Assembly (NCBI GenBank): GCA_963995525.1
Contig: OZ023207.1
Location: 34,727,792 to 34,791,791, forward strand
Reading direction: 5' to 3'
Source of the DNA: Escarpia spicata
Lineage: Eukaryota; Annelida; Polychaeta; Sabellida; Siboglinidae
Length of the DNA: 64,000 bases
The notes beneath the pieces are model-generated. The model had not been told where the DNA came from, did no database searches, and saw only the letters and a list, made by a program, of their open reading frames with translations. The position numbers were made by a program, and so were the translations under genes. Each line of letters opens with the position of its first letter. Positions within the stretch are counted from its first letter, which is position 1. Shown here piece by piece: positions 26,398-35,362 of this stretch.

Positions 26398-27600
26398 TTA
26401 TATAAATCTCGGCGTGTATATTTCTGGATACGCGGTTTGAAGCAGTTTATAGGTGGCTTTAGCTAGTTTAGCAATTGTTAGTCCCTGGTGGGAGAAGCGA
26501 ATCACAAAAGCTATAATATCAAAAGAGTCCTCTCTAACATTCATTCCCCCTGGCTGCGTAGTTTTAAGTCTTGTAATCCGTTTTGATTCACAATTCCGTC
26601 TGTAAATGGTTTCCAGTGAGGCGACGTCAGAAAATGGCCCTGATTGCAAGATTGTAATTCGCAAATCGGATATTGAGTGACCGGCTCCGTTAAAATGCTT
26701 GGCCACTTGTGTGTCGTTGTGATGTCGTATGTCCGATGTGTGATTATTTCGACGTGTTCGGAGTTAATTGTCAGTATCACCCACGTATCTTGCGGGGCAG
26801 GCGTTGCAGGTAATTAGGTAAACCACGCTGGATGTACCGCAATTGTTGATTTGCCCTGTGGTGGCCTCCTTATGTTGTTAATACATGTGACATCTACAAA
26901 TACCGTACAGGCTAAACACCTTTTCACCTGACATTTCACGGCTTGTTCTTTCCTGTTCTGAATATTAGTGTTCGCTAGGATAGTGCTTTTAATGTGCCTT
27001 AAAAACGCGATGTATAATTCCTTTGCCTCAGGCTACGAAAACGTGTTTGTACGGCTTCCTCAAAGTCTGATTTATTGTTGCAAATCCTGTGAAATCGTAA
27101 TAGTTGCGACTTGAGGATACCAGAAAAGGTATATTTCGGATGGAACGAGTCTTTGTACAGTATTTGATGTGTATATGTTGGTTTAAAATAAACCTTGCTG
27201 TCAAGATGCCCCGTCGAATTAAAGCGTTCGCCTTTAAATATCGTAATGTCCAACAAGTCTATTTAATTAATTTATCTTTAGACTTATGAATCTTGGGTAA
27301 TAGATAGCGCAGACGGTGGCTCTAAATAATATCGTTGCTTCTTGGATATGTAGCCTGTTTGATATAATCTGTCTAGTGTTGCTGAAATGCGGACTGCGGC
27401 TTGTGGATAGACCGGTGTGTCTAGTTTAGCATAATGCTTTTTGTTCGCAAGCTGTCGATTCGCCTCTGCGACATAGTTTTCTTTAGACATGACTACTGTG
27501 GCCGAGCCTTTATCAGCAGGTTTAATAATAATAGGTGGGTTTCTCTTGAGTGCCGAAATCGACGCCAATTGCGACTCTGATAAATTACCAACACTGTTCC
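26398..27600 (-). pseudogene. Penelope-like RT with GIY-YIG endonuclease, broken
   Basis: Minus-strand blocks in order: IIIKPADKGSATVVMS with QLANKKHY (27284-27568), the RT-thumb type block FNSTGHLDSKVYFKPTYTHQ, SFHPKYTFSGILKSQLLRFHRIC and FEEAVQTRFRSLRQRNY (26999-27256), then VYLITCNACPARYVGDT near 26790-26830, and VAKHFNGAGHS (26541-26706). The KPADKGSA and the HPKHTFSGILKSQxxRFHRIC-type blocks are typical of Penelope-like elements; CxxCPARYVG followed by H and N residues is their GIY-YIG domain with Tyr-Val-Gly. The RT catalytic palm is missing between the first two blocks, and stops and frame changes are present. It is a deleted, inactive copy. Confidence 0.85.
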
Positions 27601-27792
27601 ACTGAGCTAAAATCTTTCAATTGTTCCAATTTAGAATTAATGTCTTCGTTGTGGCAAGGCGGATTCCAGGTTGATTTTGCTATCAAGTTCTATTTAAATT
27701 TGGCTGATTTCGTTCCGTGAAAATATATCATAATTGGATATTTCTAGCAAAACGCCCGATAGACGCCTGCGTGTCTTCTGCATCATTTGTCT

Positions 27793-28047
27793 GAGGGTTC
27801 GCTACAAGATAGAAAACGTATTTGCGACACGATCGTGTTCATCTGAATCAGAGGGGGACGATGCTGTATTTAAAAAAAAACATACGTGTACCGTACGAAG
27901 GTACGTATGCGCTGAAATTAAAGTAAACACGGGATTGCGAAGTTGTGGTGCCGTCCACAGAGCCGCTACTGCTGACCACCCCACACCTCCACAAACACGT
28001 GTCCTTGTTATTAATAATTAATACATGGGTATTCGGTAATTATTTCG
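27793..28047. repeat. Penelope-like pseudo-LTR, right copy (B)
   Basis: Direct-orientation partner of 25865-26114, same termini, with small indels such as an added GTAC near 27900. Confidence 0.85.
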
Positions 28048-28067
28048 GATGATAAACGTTAACATGA

Positions 28068-28345
28068 CAACGGAGTGTAGGTGGAGAATGTGAACCGTAA
28101 ACCCTGACATCTGATAACATAAATTTAGTCTTTCCAGGTAGATGGTCTTTCCTGCAAAAATGGGTGAATTATACCTAAAAAAGAGAGAAACATGTATGAT
28201 TAATGGTACGTCCAAATAACGACTATCGTTCTACAACGGACACGAGAATGCGAGATCATCCAACCATGGAATGCAATCAGCCGTTACATTCCCATATCAA
28301 TAGACATTAAACAATGACCAATTGAACAAGACTGAGAATGAAGAC
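28068..28345. repeat. Outer repeat A, right copy
   Basis: Same orientation as 25488-25765. It follows repeat B by about 20 bp here, whereas on the left it precedes B by about 100 bp. Confidence 0.8.
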
Positions 28346-29750
28346 ATTGCTCATCCTGGGACTCACTTTTGTCCTGCGTGTGGCCGATGTAAGTAATCTG
28401 GTTGGTATTGTGGTCTATAATATTTTGTTTGTTCTCTGCGCTGACTTCCGTTCCATAATTGTGCTCTGACCCTTTCTGCCAGTCTGGTGGTGAAGTCATG
28501 AAGTTCACTCCTGCTGAGCTCCCATGAGGTGAATGTCGTCTACAAAACGAGGTGGTAGTGGAGATGTGTGTGATCTTCTCGAGGATTGTGTCAAAGAGAA
28601 CAGACAAGAGTGCGCACTCCTGAAGAACGTCTACAGTTGTCTTGAAGTAGTTGTTCATAAGTGTAAGAGGGTGAAGCCAGTAATCACAACATCAACAAAA
28701 GCAATACTTTCTTTCCAGCATTTAATTATTTGACTTTGTTAAATAACAATACATTTTGTTTCATTAAGCGCTGATGTAAGGTATACAAAATAAACTGTGT
28801 TCCTACCCGATCATGTCGTGACACCGCACCACACAATCAAACCACAACACCGTTCCACGTTATCAAATGTTATGCTTCTCAGCCGGTAGGGTATAATGTG
28901 TATATTAATTACTTCTAATATGTTATTATTCACATAAGCATATCGCTATTGCTCTTGGCGTGTCTTTAAATATGTACAATCTGCAGTTTAACACGTTTCG
29001 ATCATTCGTTAATTACCCATCAGCACCCGCTTCGGTAGGGGAAAGGAGGGTTAGTTGATACGCTTTTTACTGAACTCAACATTGAGTGCTATGTATGTGG
29101 CAGTCGGAGATGAGAGGTCTACTAAAACACAGAGCTAATTCTTGGACACATTTCTGAGGAATGTAGGATGTACGCAGTCAGTTAATAAGGATTTGGTGGG
29201 TCCGCCAAAAAGAGGTGTCAAACCTATCAACTATCGCTGCTGGTAGTATTAGTTGATTCACCCCACAAGGGTTAGTTGATACACCCTATACGGTTAGTTA
29301 ATACACCCCATAGGGTTAATTGATCCACTTGTAAGACTAGTTGATACCCGTCCAAAAATGTATGTCCGATATATTTTCATTTAAAAGCAAAAGTTAATTA
29401 CATGACTTTAATGATTTTATAGCAGAAAGGTGTAGTACTTTTATGTCACGCTGTAGCAGTAAATTACCAACTGATCTTTTTAAAATATTATCATCTTCTG
29501 TCCAACAAAATATCACCGAATCCCATTGAAGTTCCAGTCTTACAAAATGTCAGCTAATCCACTGAATACATGTAGACTATATGATTATAAGTTTTGGCCA
29601 ACAAACTGTCAACTGTTCCATTTGATCCTACATTATTCGTAAATTTATCCATATTATTGCAGATTCCACTTGCTCAGGTTGCAGGTGAACGTGAGTTGAG
29701 CTGAACGGCGTGCAGAACCCCCGACTGTCTTTGGCTGGGGGATTTTTTTT
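28346..29750. other. AT-rich host DNA, nothing recognised except a short minisatellite
   Basis: A minus-strand frame at 28284-28658 has no family hallmarks. The repeat at 29040-29345 is listed separately. Confidence 0.45.
29040..29345. repeat. Degenerate GGTTAGTTGATAC repeat
   Basis: The phrase GGTTAGTTGATACACCCC recurs at least five times with variants (TTAATTGATCC, CTAGTTGATACCC). Confidence 0.7.
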
Positions 29751-29818
29751 CACAATGTCCGATTTTGGGAATGTCGCATTGTCTTCGGGAGTAGGGATGA
29801 ATATCATATCATCTGTCG

Positions 29819-30690
29819 CTACGGAGAAGTCGATGGACCAGGGACTGGCTGATGTGTGAAATCATCTTGTAGCATAGGCCTGTCTTCAACTTCAACAGCT
29901 TCTGGTGGCGCACGGTCTGTGACGGCTGCAGGGGCGAAGTCTACATCCGTGAATATGTCGCAATTGTAAGAGCAAATTCCGGTGCTTTCAAACCCAGAAA
30001 CAATATTTATGGGTGTCATTGCCAAATGCTGTGCCTGTTTCTCTAGTTCCTAAATATCATATATTGTGACGGTTTCCCCGGGTTGCTTCTCAGCCATGCG
30101 TCCATGGCCATGTTGTACGCTGTTTTGAATATACCGTATATAGATCTATCCAAGGGATGCAAACGATGTGATATGTGCGGTGGGATGGTTAGCATAACTA
30201 CACCATTTGCTCTGGCCATTTCAATGACCTGCAAAGATGCTCTAGATATTGAACGAACAATTCCTCGTTAATCCATCAGAGTGGAATGCACATCCTATGG
30301 ATCCTACCAGCCCTCCTCTTATGAAGTGGTCCCGATAGTTCTTCTTTGGAAAAAATAACATTGAGGAAGCACCTTTCCAGCAGCATTTATTGTGAACACG
30401 ACTGTCACTAAATCTCCTCTCTCTGCAGATGTAATAGACCCGACTTGCATTTTTCCTCTCTCAGTCACAACGTCCTTTGGCTTGTGTACAGTGGTACAAC
30501 CACTCTCATCAGTATTGTGAATGTCTTCCGGTTTGAACCAGTATTTGTTCATTTCTTCACCAAGATTATCATAAAACTCACCCACAGTATGACGGTTGAA
30601 TTCGGAGGCACGCCCGAGCGAAGTAGCCTGAAGATCGGACTGCAAGATTATGACTCCTTGTCAGCCCTTTGATTCAATTCCCAGTTTTTT
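29819..30690 (-). pseudogene. Pogo/Tigger-like DDE transposase, broken
   Basis: Minus-strand blocks in order: KMTVPKNWELN near 30680, FYDNLGEEMNKYWFKPEDIHNTDESGCTTV with the first catalytic Asp region, VGSITSAERGDLVT (30319-30645), then VIEMARANGVVMLTIPPHISHRLHPLDRSIYG and NPGKPSQY (30043-30234), and FESTGICSYNCDIFTDVDF (29819-30025). These match pogo-type transposases (jerky/Tigger group), where the second and third catalytic Asp lie in LLxDNHxSH; that block falls in the gap between 30234 and 30319 and is not preserved. Several frames are required. The complete Polinton begins only 123 bp beyond its N-terminal end. Confidence 0.85.
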
Positions 30691-30806
30691 GGTACTGTCA
30701 TCTTATTCTCGGCAGCAAAGCTTTTTCATAACTTGATTTACCATTTTGTGACAAATAAGACTGAACAATAAATATAATTGATACCGCTTATGTCACACAT
30801 TTTATT

Positions 30807-30812
30807 ATGGTT
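30807..30812. repeat. Polinton target-site duplication, left
   Basis: ATGGTT immediately before the element end; identical to 46911-46916. Six base pairs is the usual duplication length for Polintons. Confidence 0.95.
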
Positions 30813-31078
30813 AGTAGTATGTAGGTACCACGGGGGCTCGCCCCGCCCCCTTTTAGGCCTCGCTCTATGCATAAAAAACGTCCTTATCTTTTTCGGGAAC
30901 ATACTTATAAAAAAAAGATCAAAGGGTTTTGGTGACACTAAACGTTTTCGGGAACATACTTATAAAAAACGTGATTGATGGCCTGTCACTTTTGATTGAT
31001 GACCCTTCCCCTTGAGGCACCACCTAGCGGTTATCCCAGTGACTATTTTAGCTCTAGCGAGAAACGTAGGACCTATCG
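30813..31078 (+). repeat. Polinton terminal inverted repeat, left
   Basis: Matches the complement of 46648-46910 almost base for base; differences are a 2-nt change in an A-run near 30909-30916 and a few substitutions after 31003. It contains two direct copies of TTTTCGGGAACATACTTAT at 30890-30908 and 30945-30963. The GC-rich box GGGGGCTCGCCCCGCCCCC lies close to the tip. Confidence 0.97.
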
Positions 31079-31205
31079 TTGTGCTTACGTAAGCATTTAT
31101 ATCGCGTCCCTAGTTACGTAAGCAGCGTCCCCTAGCGATCAACCTCATAGCGGTATGCTGCGTAATGCGTATATAACCGAGATAAAACCACTCATAGGCG
31201 CCGGC

Positions 31206-31278
31206 GCCGGATTAGCTCTCCTGGGAGAGCGTTCGACTAGGGATCGCAAGATTCCGGGTCCAAATCCGTACGTCGGCC
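31206..31278 (+). tRNA. tRNA-like sequence (anticodon position AGG), probably degenerate
   Basis: A 73-nt tRNA-length fold can be drawn. The acceptor GCCGG pairs with TCGGC (five of seven pairs, one G-U); the D-arm GCTC/GAGC is perfect; the anticodon arm TTCGA/TCGCA has one mismatch around a loop CTAGGGA, placing AGG (Pro) at 34-36. The T-loop region GGTCCAAATCC is one base from the box B consensus, but only two pairs of the T-stem hold. A Pol III-type run of five T follows at 31282-31286. It lies between the left terminal repeat and the first protein gene. It may be a captured, decaying tRNA gene or a tRNA-derived promoter; charging by a synthetase is doubtful given the weak T-stem. Confidence 0.5.
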
Positions 31279-31281
31279 CTC

Positions 31282-31286
31282 TTTTT
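31282..31286 (+). terminator. T5 run, candidate Pol III terminator of the tRNA-like unit
   Basis: TTTTT begins four bases after the discriminator position of the tRNA-like sequence. Confidence 0.45.
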
Positions 31287-31298
31287 AGAGCCGCCCTC

Positions 31299-31335
31299 TA
31301 GCGGCGGTGGCGGCGGCGGCGGCGGCGGCGGCGGC
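31299..31335. repeat. GGC trinucleotide run
   Basis: GCGGCGGTGGCGGC followed by uninterrupted GGC units, just upstream of a TATA box. Confidence 0.95.
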
Positions 31336-31337
31336 TC

Positions 31338-31345
31338 TATATAAG
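31338..31345 (+). promoter_or_regulatory. TATA box upstream of the NADAR gene
   Basis: TATATAAG lies 36 bp before the ATG at 31374, directly after the GGC run, in a position suitable for a Pol II core promoter with a very short leader. Confidence 0.6.
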
Positions 31346-31373
31346 CGGTGCCGGTAGCGGGTTATCGGTGGTC

Positions 31374-31810
31374 ATGGATCCTATAAAGTTTGGCGGATCG
31401 CGCTCGTTCTTGTCGAATATGTACGCGTGCCGAATGACGACGGTGTACGGTCGGGGCTTCCGATCCGTCGAGCAAGCCTACCAGTATAGGAAAGCGATAT
31501 TCAACGAAGACCTCGAATGCGCCGCGTGTATCAAAAGAGCGCGATCGCGCTATTTAGCGAAATTCGAAAAAAGAGAACGGGAACCGAATGGAACGCCGTT
31601 AGGGTCGCGTGTATGAAGGGGCTGTTGATGAGTAAGTTTGGCGGGTCGGCCAAGTTGAAGGCCGACCTATTGGCCACCGGGGACGCCGAATTGGTGGAAT
31701 GGGTACCGAGTAGGGAGGGTTTCTGGGGTACCAGGATCGGGGACGTTGCGGGGGAGAACAAGCTCGGTAAACTGTTGATGGAGGTGCGCGACGCTTATAA
31801 AGACGCGTAA
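31374..31810 (+). pseudogene. NADAR-domain protein (YbiA-like), one frameshift
   Basis: The first frame (ATG 31374) reads FLSNMYAC, then GFRSVEQAYQYRKA; the second (from about 31545) reads WNAVRVACMKGLLMSKF, ATGDAELVEW, FWGTRIGD and GENKLGKLLMEVRDAY. These are in the order and spacing of the NADAR family (about 145-150 residues), whose members cleave N-glycosidic bonds of ADP-ribose derivatives and are linked to NAD/ADP-ribose metabolism and conflict systems. The Glu in SVEQAY and the WGT block, both typical, are kept. The two frames join within about 31545-31590, so there is a single +1/-1 type lesion or a sequence error. It is the first gene of the plus-strand block, with its own TATA box; a TATAAAG near 31796 may serve the next gene. 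A role in removing host ADP-ribosylation from viral targets is inference. Confidence 0.8.
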
Positions 31811-31838
31811 AAAGCGTTAGCCAGTATCAGTAGAGAAA

Positions 31839-32468
31839 ATGGGCGCACCACTGTTGAAGCATCCGTTTACGTGTGTAGTATCCGGTCCTACGGGATGCGG
31901 TAAGACGACGTTCGTCGACCGTCTGATACGACACGCTATGATTGATCCACCGCCCGAAAAAATCCTGTGGTGCTACGGGCAGTGGCAGGCCGCCTACGCG
32001 TCTATGTCTCCGAAAATAGACTTCGTAGACGGCTTGCCGGCTACGACACATTTAGACGGTAAAAAGAGGACGCTTGAAGTACTCGACGACCTCATGGAGG
32101 AGACCGATAGCGGAGGGACGGCGCTGTTTACTAAAAAAAGTCATCATTGTAATACGTCGGTCGTACAACTCCAACAGAACATGTTTCCGAAAGGGAAAGA
32201 AAACCGTACAATCAGCCTGAATGCCCAATACTTAGCGCTATTCAAGAACCCCCGAGACGCCGGTCAAGTAGGTCACCTAGCGAAACAGATGTACCCGGGA
32301 AAGGTCAACTACATGATAGAGGCTTTCAAAGACGCGACGTCGGCGGCGTACGGCTATCTCTTCGTGGATCTGAAACAGGAAACGGAAGAGTACATGCGTC
32401 TACGTACGTGTATATTTCCAGACGACCCCCTTCAGTACGTCTACGTACGGAAGGGTGGGCAACTATAA
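31839..32468 (+). CDS. A32/FtsK-HerA-like genome packaging ATPase
   Basis: The 209-residue protein has Walker A GPTGCGKT at residues 16-23, close to the N-terminus as in Polinton, adenovirus-like and poxvirus A32-type ATPases. A candidate Walker B (LEVLDD, residues 79-84) follows, and a conserved C-terminal region with LALFKNPRDAGQV. It is expected to pump the element's DNA into preformed capsids. The start is the first ATG after the NADAR stop (28 bp gap). The frame is fully open and of normal length for the family. Together with the capsid genes and protease it forms the morphogenesis module. Confidence 0.92.
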   Translation: MGAPLLKHPFTCVVSGPTGCGKTTFVDRLIRHAMIDPPPEKILWCYGQWQAAYASMSPKIDFVDGLPATTHLDGKKRTLEVLDDLMEETDSGGTALFTKKSHHCNTSVVQLQQNMFPKGKENRTISLNAQYLALFKNPRDAGQVGHLAKQMYPGKVNYMIEAFKDATSAAYGYLFVDLKQETEEYMRLRTCIFPDDPLQYVYVRKGGQL

Positions 32469-32506
32469 GTAGAGAGGGACGTCGCCGTGTACGCTTAATA
32501 GTCGTT

Positions 32507-32917
32507 ATGACGGGACGACGCGCGGTGGTAGCGGCGAAGCGACGACCAAAGGTGGCGCCGACGGTGTCGGAGCAACGCGTGAAGAGACACATTTTCGCCC
32601 TGCAGCTGTTGGATAGACATAAGCGGAACATCGAACTGCGAAAAGCCGTGCTCGCACACTCGGAGGTCGGTCTCATACGTAGTCTGTGCGATTGCGCGTA
32701 CAATATTCTGAGAGGGAACGTGAAGGTGTCGCCGAAGCAGAAACGCGTGTTGACGAAATACAGAGATCACCTGCGTGACCTGGTCAATAAACGAATTCCG
32801 GTGAAGCGGAAGCGAGCCATCTTGCAAACGGGGGCGGGTGGCTTTCTGACGGCCCTGCTAGCACCGTTAACGAGCACCGTTCTCCTGCCACTACTCAAAC
32901 AGGTCATCGGGGGGTAA
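32507..32917 (+). CDS. Basic Polinton protein with hydrophobic C-terminus (virion-type)
   Basis: 136 residues from the ATG at 32507; an upstream in-frame extension exists but begins within the ATPase gene. The first half is strongly basic (RRAVVAAKRRPK). The middle has a conserved-looking NILRGNVKVSPKQKRVLTKYR and KRKRAILQTGAGGF, and the end is a Gly/Leu-rich hydrophobic stretch LTALLAPLTSTVLLPLLK. Small proteins of this type, placed after the ATPase, recur in Polintons and adintoviruses; their function is not established. The basic plus amphipathic layout suggests a DNA-associated or membrane-active virion component, which is inference. Confidence 0.7.
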   Translation: MTGRRAVVAAKRRPKVAPTVSEQRVKRHIFALQLLDRHKRNIELRKAVLAHSEVGLIRSLCDCAYNILRGNVKVSPKQKRVLTKYRDHLRDLVNKRIPVKRKRAILQTGAGGFLTALLAPLTSTVLLPLLKQVIGG

Positions 32918-32920
32918 TTG

Positions 32921-33659
32921 ATGCAGTACGCAAAGAAGATGGCGTTGGTCGACCCGCGATTGGTGGAACGCCTCCTTCCACCACAGCCGTCGAGCAGCAC
33001 GCCCCGATCACGTGTGCTGAGTAGCCTGGACAGCGACATGAAGGACATTCTAGAGCGATCGCATTTATCCGAACGAACGCGATAAGGTGGCGTCGTACAA
33101 TCAACTGCTGAGTCGCTACAACACTATAGAGGAGGCTAGAGCAGCGCAACCGGTACGCGTGTCGATGGTCAACGCCGACGGCGGCGAGATACAGCCGCAG
33201 CCCGCGGCGGTGGTGGTGGCGCCATCGTCGGAGGCCGTAGAGCGCGAAATCGTAGCCAGCATGCCGAAAACGCTGAAAGGGAAGGCGAGTCTGGTTATCG
33301 CGAAAATGAAAGCCGATCCGTTGTGTCGATGGAACGACCGCGGCGAATTCGTGTACGACGGTAAAACGATCGCGGGGAGTAACATGTTCGATCTAGTGAA
33401 CGATCTCATGCGAACGAGAACGAAGACGACACAGCCCTTAGGATGGCGAGAGTTCGGGTTGCGCATGAAGGGTATGAACATTCCTATGGAGTTCGTCGGC
33501 AACCCGCGCTATCGGGAGTACACGGAGCGGCGGTGGCGCCAAAGAGAAGAGGAGTCGGAGGAGTCGGCGGTCAGTTCAGCGGGGAAGGCGGCACGAAGAA
33601 GACGTGGATCTAGAAAGAGACAACGAGCGTTGGACGTCGTGACGTGGGAATCGGTGTGA
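32921..33659 (+). pseudogene. Conserved Polinton protein of unknown function, one frameshift
   Basis: An ATG at 32921, three bases after the previous stop, opens a frame with MALVDPRLVERL and SSLDSDMKDILERSHLS, ending at TAA 33083-33085. The next frame continues without ATG from there as DKVASYNQLLSRYN to 33659, including KTLKGKASLVIAKMK, GEFVYDGKTIAGSNMFDLVNDLM, GWREFGLRMKG and IPMEFVGNPRY, then a basic tail. The pieces belong to one Polinton protein, so a lesion near 33078-33086 splits the gene. Position between ATPase and integrase is usual for this family. No enzymatic motif is seen. Confidence 0.75.
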
Positions 33660-33661
33660 CG

Positions 33662-33844
33662 ATGCCGACTCAACGAACGTCCATCGTCGTCGGTCTCGTC
33701 ATCACGGTTATCGCTCTCTATATAATATTCGTCGTTCATTGGTCGTCGTCGTCGTCATGGTGTCCGGGTGGAGTCGTCGTCGTCGTCCAAAACGAAAGCT
33801 TCGACAACGAAACGTTGACGACGACGACGACGACGATGAACTGA
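33662..33844 (+). CDS. Small single-pass membrane protein
   Basis: 60 residues from ATG 33662. A short basic head (MPTQR) is followed by one hydrophobic segment of about 19 residues (IVVGLVITVIALYIIFVVH), a Ser run, Cys, and a Thr-rich tail. It overlaps the integrase start by 88 bp in another frame; the Ser and Thr runs reflect the GTC/GAC repeats shared with the Asp run of the integrase. I do not recognise a family. A virion or host membrane role is possible; translation is not proven. Confidence 0.45.
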   Translation: MPTQRTSIVVGLVITVIALYIIFVVHWSSSSSWCPGGVVVVVQNESFDNETLTTTTTTMN

Positions 33845-34895
33845 ACGAACTCTACTTCGATCCGAAACGGGCGGGCAGTTACGGAGGCGTCGACGCGTTG
33901 CACCGGGCGTCGAAGGGGGGACGATGACGACCGGCCGTCGAGAGGTGGCTAGCGGCGCAGGACGCCTATACCCTACACAAACCGGTTAAACGAAGTTTCA
34001 AACGACGTTGCGTCATCGTGGGCGTTCAAAACCAGCAGTGGCAAGCCGATCTCGTCGACTTTACTAGGCTGAAAAAACACAACGACGGTATAACATTCCT
34101 ATTGACGGTCATCGACGTGTTTTCGAAGCGGGCGTGGTGCGTTCCGTTGAAGAGTAAGTCCGGCGCGTCGCTCGTCGCGGCCTTCGTGCGTCTGCTGAGC
34201 GGCGCGCAGCCGCCGCCGAAAGCGCTGCAGACCGATAAGGGGACCGAGTTTCTGAACCGGCCCCTGCAAACGTTCCTAAAGAGTCACGGCGTTCATCATT
34301 TCGTGAAGCATAACGAGGAGACTAAAGCGAGCGTCGTGGAACGCTTCAATCGGACTTTGAAGACCCGCATGTGGCGTTATTTTACGAAACACGAGACGCT
34401 GCGCTACGTAGAGGCGTTACCGGATTTCGTGCATTCGTACAACAACGCCTACCACCGAAGCATCGGTAGGACGCCGGCGAGCGTTGACGCGACGAATCAG
34501 GAGGTCGTATGGCAACGCCTGTACGGAGGCGACGGCGGCCGGCGGAAAAACTGAAACTGCGCGAGGGAGATCGCGTGCGTATCAGTAAGACGAGGGGTCA
34601 CTTCAAAAAAGGATACATGGCTAATTGGAGCGAGGAGCTCTTCACCGTCGTAGAGGCGCATCCGTCAGAACCGCCCGTTTATCGCCTGAAGGACGACGCC
34701 GGGACGCCGGTAGAGGGCGCCTTCTACGAACAGGAACTACAACGCGTAGTCGTTCCGAAGGACAAACTGTATCGCGTGGAGGAGGTTCTGCAGCGTCGTC
34801 GGCGCGGCGGCGGGTCGGAGGCGCTTGTAAAATGGAGCTGTTATCCGGCCTCCTTCAACAGCTGGATCGACGCCGCAGCGCTCGTGGACCTATAA
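33757..34895 (+). pseudogene. Polinton integrase (rve) with chromodomain, one stop and one frameshift
   Basis: The ATG at 33757 opens a basic head and an Asp run, then LYFDPKRAGSYGGVDALHRA, a conserved N-terminal signature of Polinton integrases. An in-frame TGA at 33925-33927 interrupts it; the same frame resumes with RWLAAQDAYTLHKPVKR and the catalytic core. The triad is complete: Asp in QADLVDF (34048), Asp in LQTDKGTEF (34234) and Glu in VVERFNR (34339), giving D,D(35)E. At about 34510-34550 the frame shifts; the C-terminus (to 34895) holds an SH3-like LREGDRVRI segment and a chromodomain ending LVKWSCYPASFNSWI. The enzyme joins element ends to target DNA with 6-bp duplications. With two lesions it is inactive as read. 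Confidence 0.92.
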
Positions 34896-35203
34896 TAGCG
34901 CGACGGCGGCGGCTCCGGCTAGGCAGTCATGACGAGTCGTTGGACTGGATTATGCGACGGAACGTCGTTCCTCCCGTATAAGGGACCCTGCTGTATCGAC
35001 AGACCGCAGGGGCGCGACGATGATTGACGAGGCGACGAGGCACGGCGACGAAGACTACAAGCGAGGACTCTGTCGACGCCGCCGAGAACTCCGTCGACAC
35101 AGGCGCTACCGCAACCACCACGGTCCTCGAACCCGTTTGATGGCGGCTCTGCGGTAACGAATGCCCTAAGGCCGAAATCGTATTCATCTGTCAGGTCATC
35201 GTC
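34896..35203. other. GC-rich spacer between integrase and small membrane protein
   Basis: No convincing gene. The frame of the next small protein is open from 35141, and an acceptor-like TCATCTGTCAG ends at 35193, eleven bases before its ATG, so part of this spacer may be a 5' exon or leader. Confidence 0.4.
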
Positions 35204-35362
35204 ATGTACTTCGTCATCGCCGTTAGTATATACAATCTGACGCGGGGTCAAGGCGACTCCAACCTGTGGACGGCGCTGTTGAGCAGCTGTCTCGGTTACC
35301 TACTCCCGAGTCCGTCTATGAGCGGCGGTCGACGACGACGACACGATGGCGGTATCGTCTGA
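35204..35362 (+). CDS. Small hydrophobic Polinton protein
   Basis: 52 residues from ATG 35204, overlapping the penton gene by 17 bp. It has a hydrophobic start (MYFVIAVSIYNLTRG), then LWTALLSSCLGYLLPSPS and a basic tail. Short proteins with an N-terminal membrane segment followed by LW-ALLSSCLGYLLPNP-type sequence occur just before the minor capsid gene in other Polintons as I recall the family; I cannot verify this here. The hydrophobic run extends upstream of the ATG in the same open frame (from 35141), so the true start may be non-AUG or spliced. Confidence 0.6.
   Translation: MYFVIAVSIYNLTRGQGDSNLWTALLSSCLGYLLPSPSMSGGRRRRHDGGIV

Larger units (their letters stand above)
25488..28345 (-). 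mobile_element. Penelope-like retroelement with flanking direct repeats
   Basis: A minus-strand RT plus GIY-YIG coding remnant is bracketed by two pairs of direct repeats. The inner pair (B) is 25865-26114 and 27793-28047; the outer pair (A) is about 25488-25765 and 28068-28345. Penelope-like elements are known for repeats of this kind (pseudo-LTRs) and for tandem or partly tandem copies. The order A-B-body-B-A with all copies in the same orientation is what two or more head-to-tail, partly deleted copies would leave. Confidence 0.75.
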
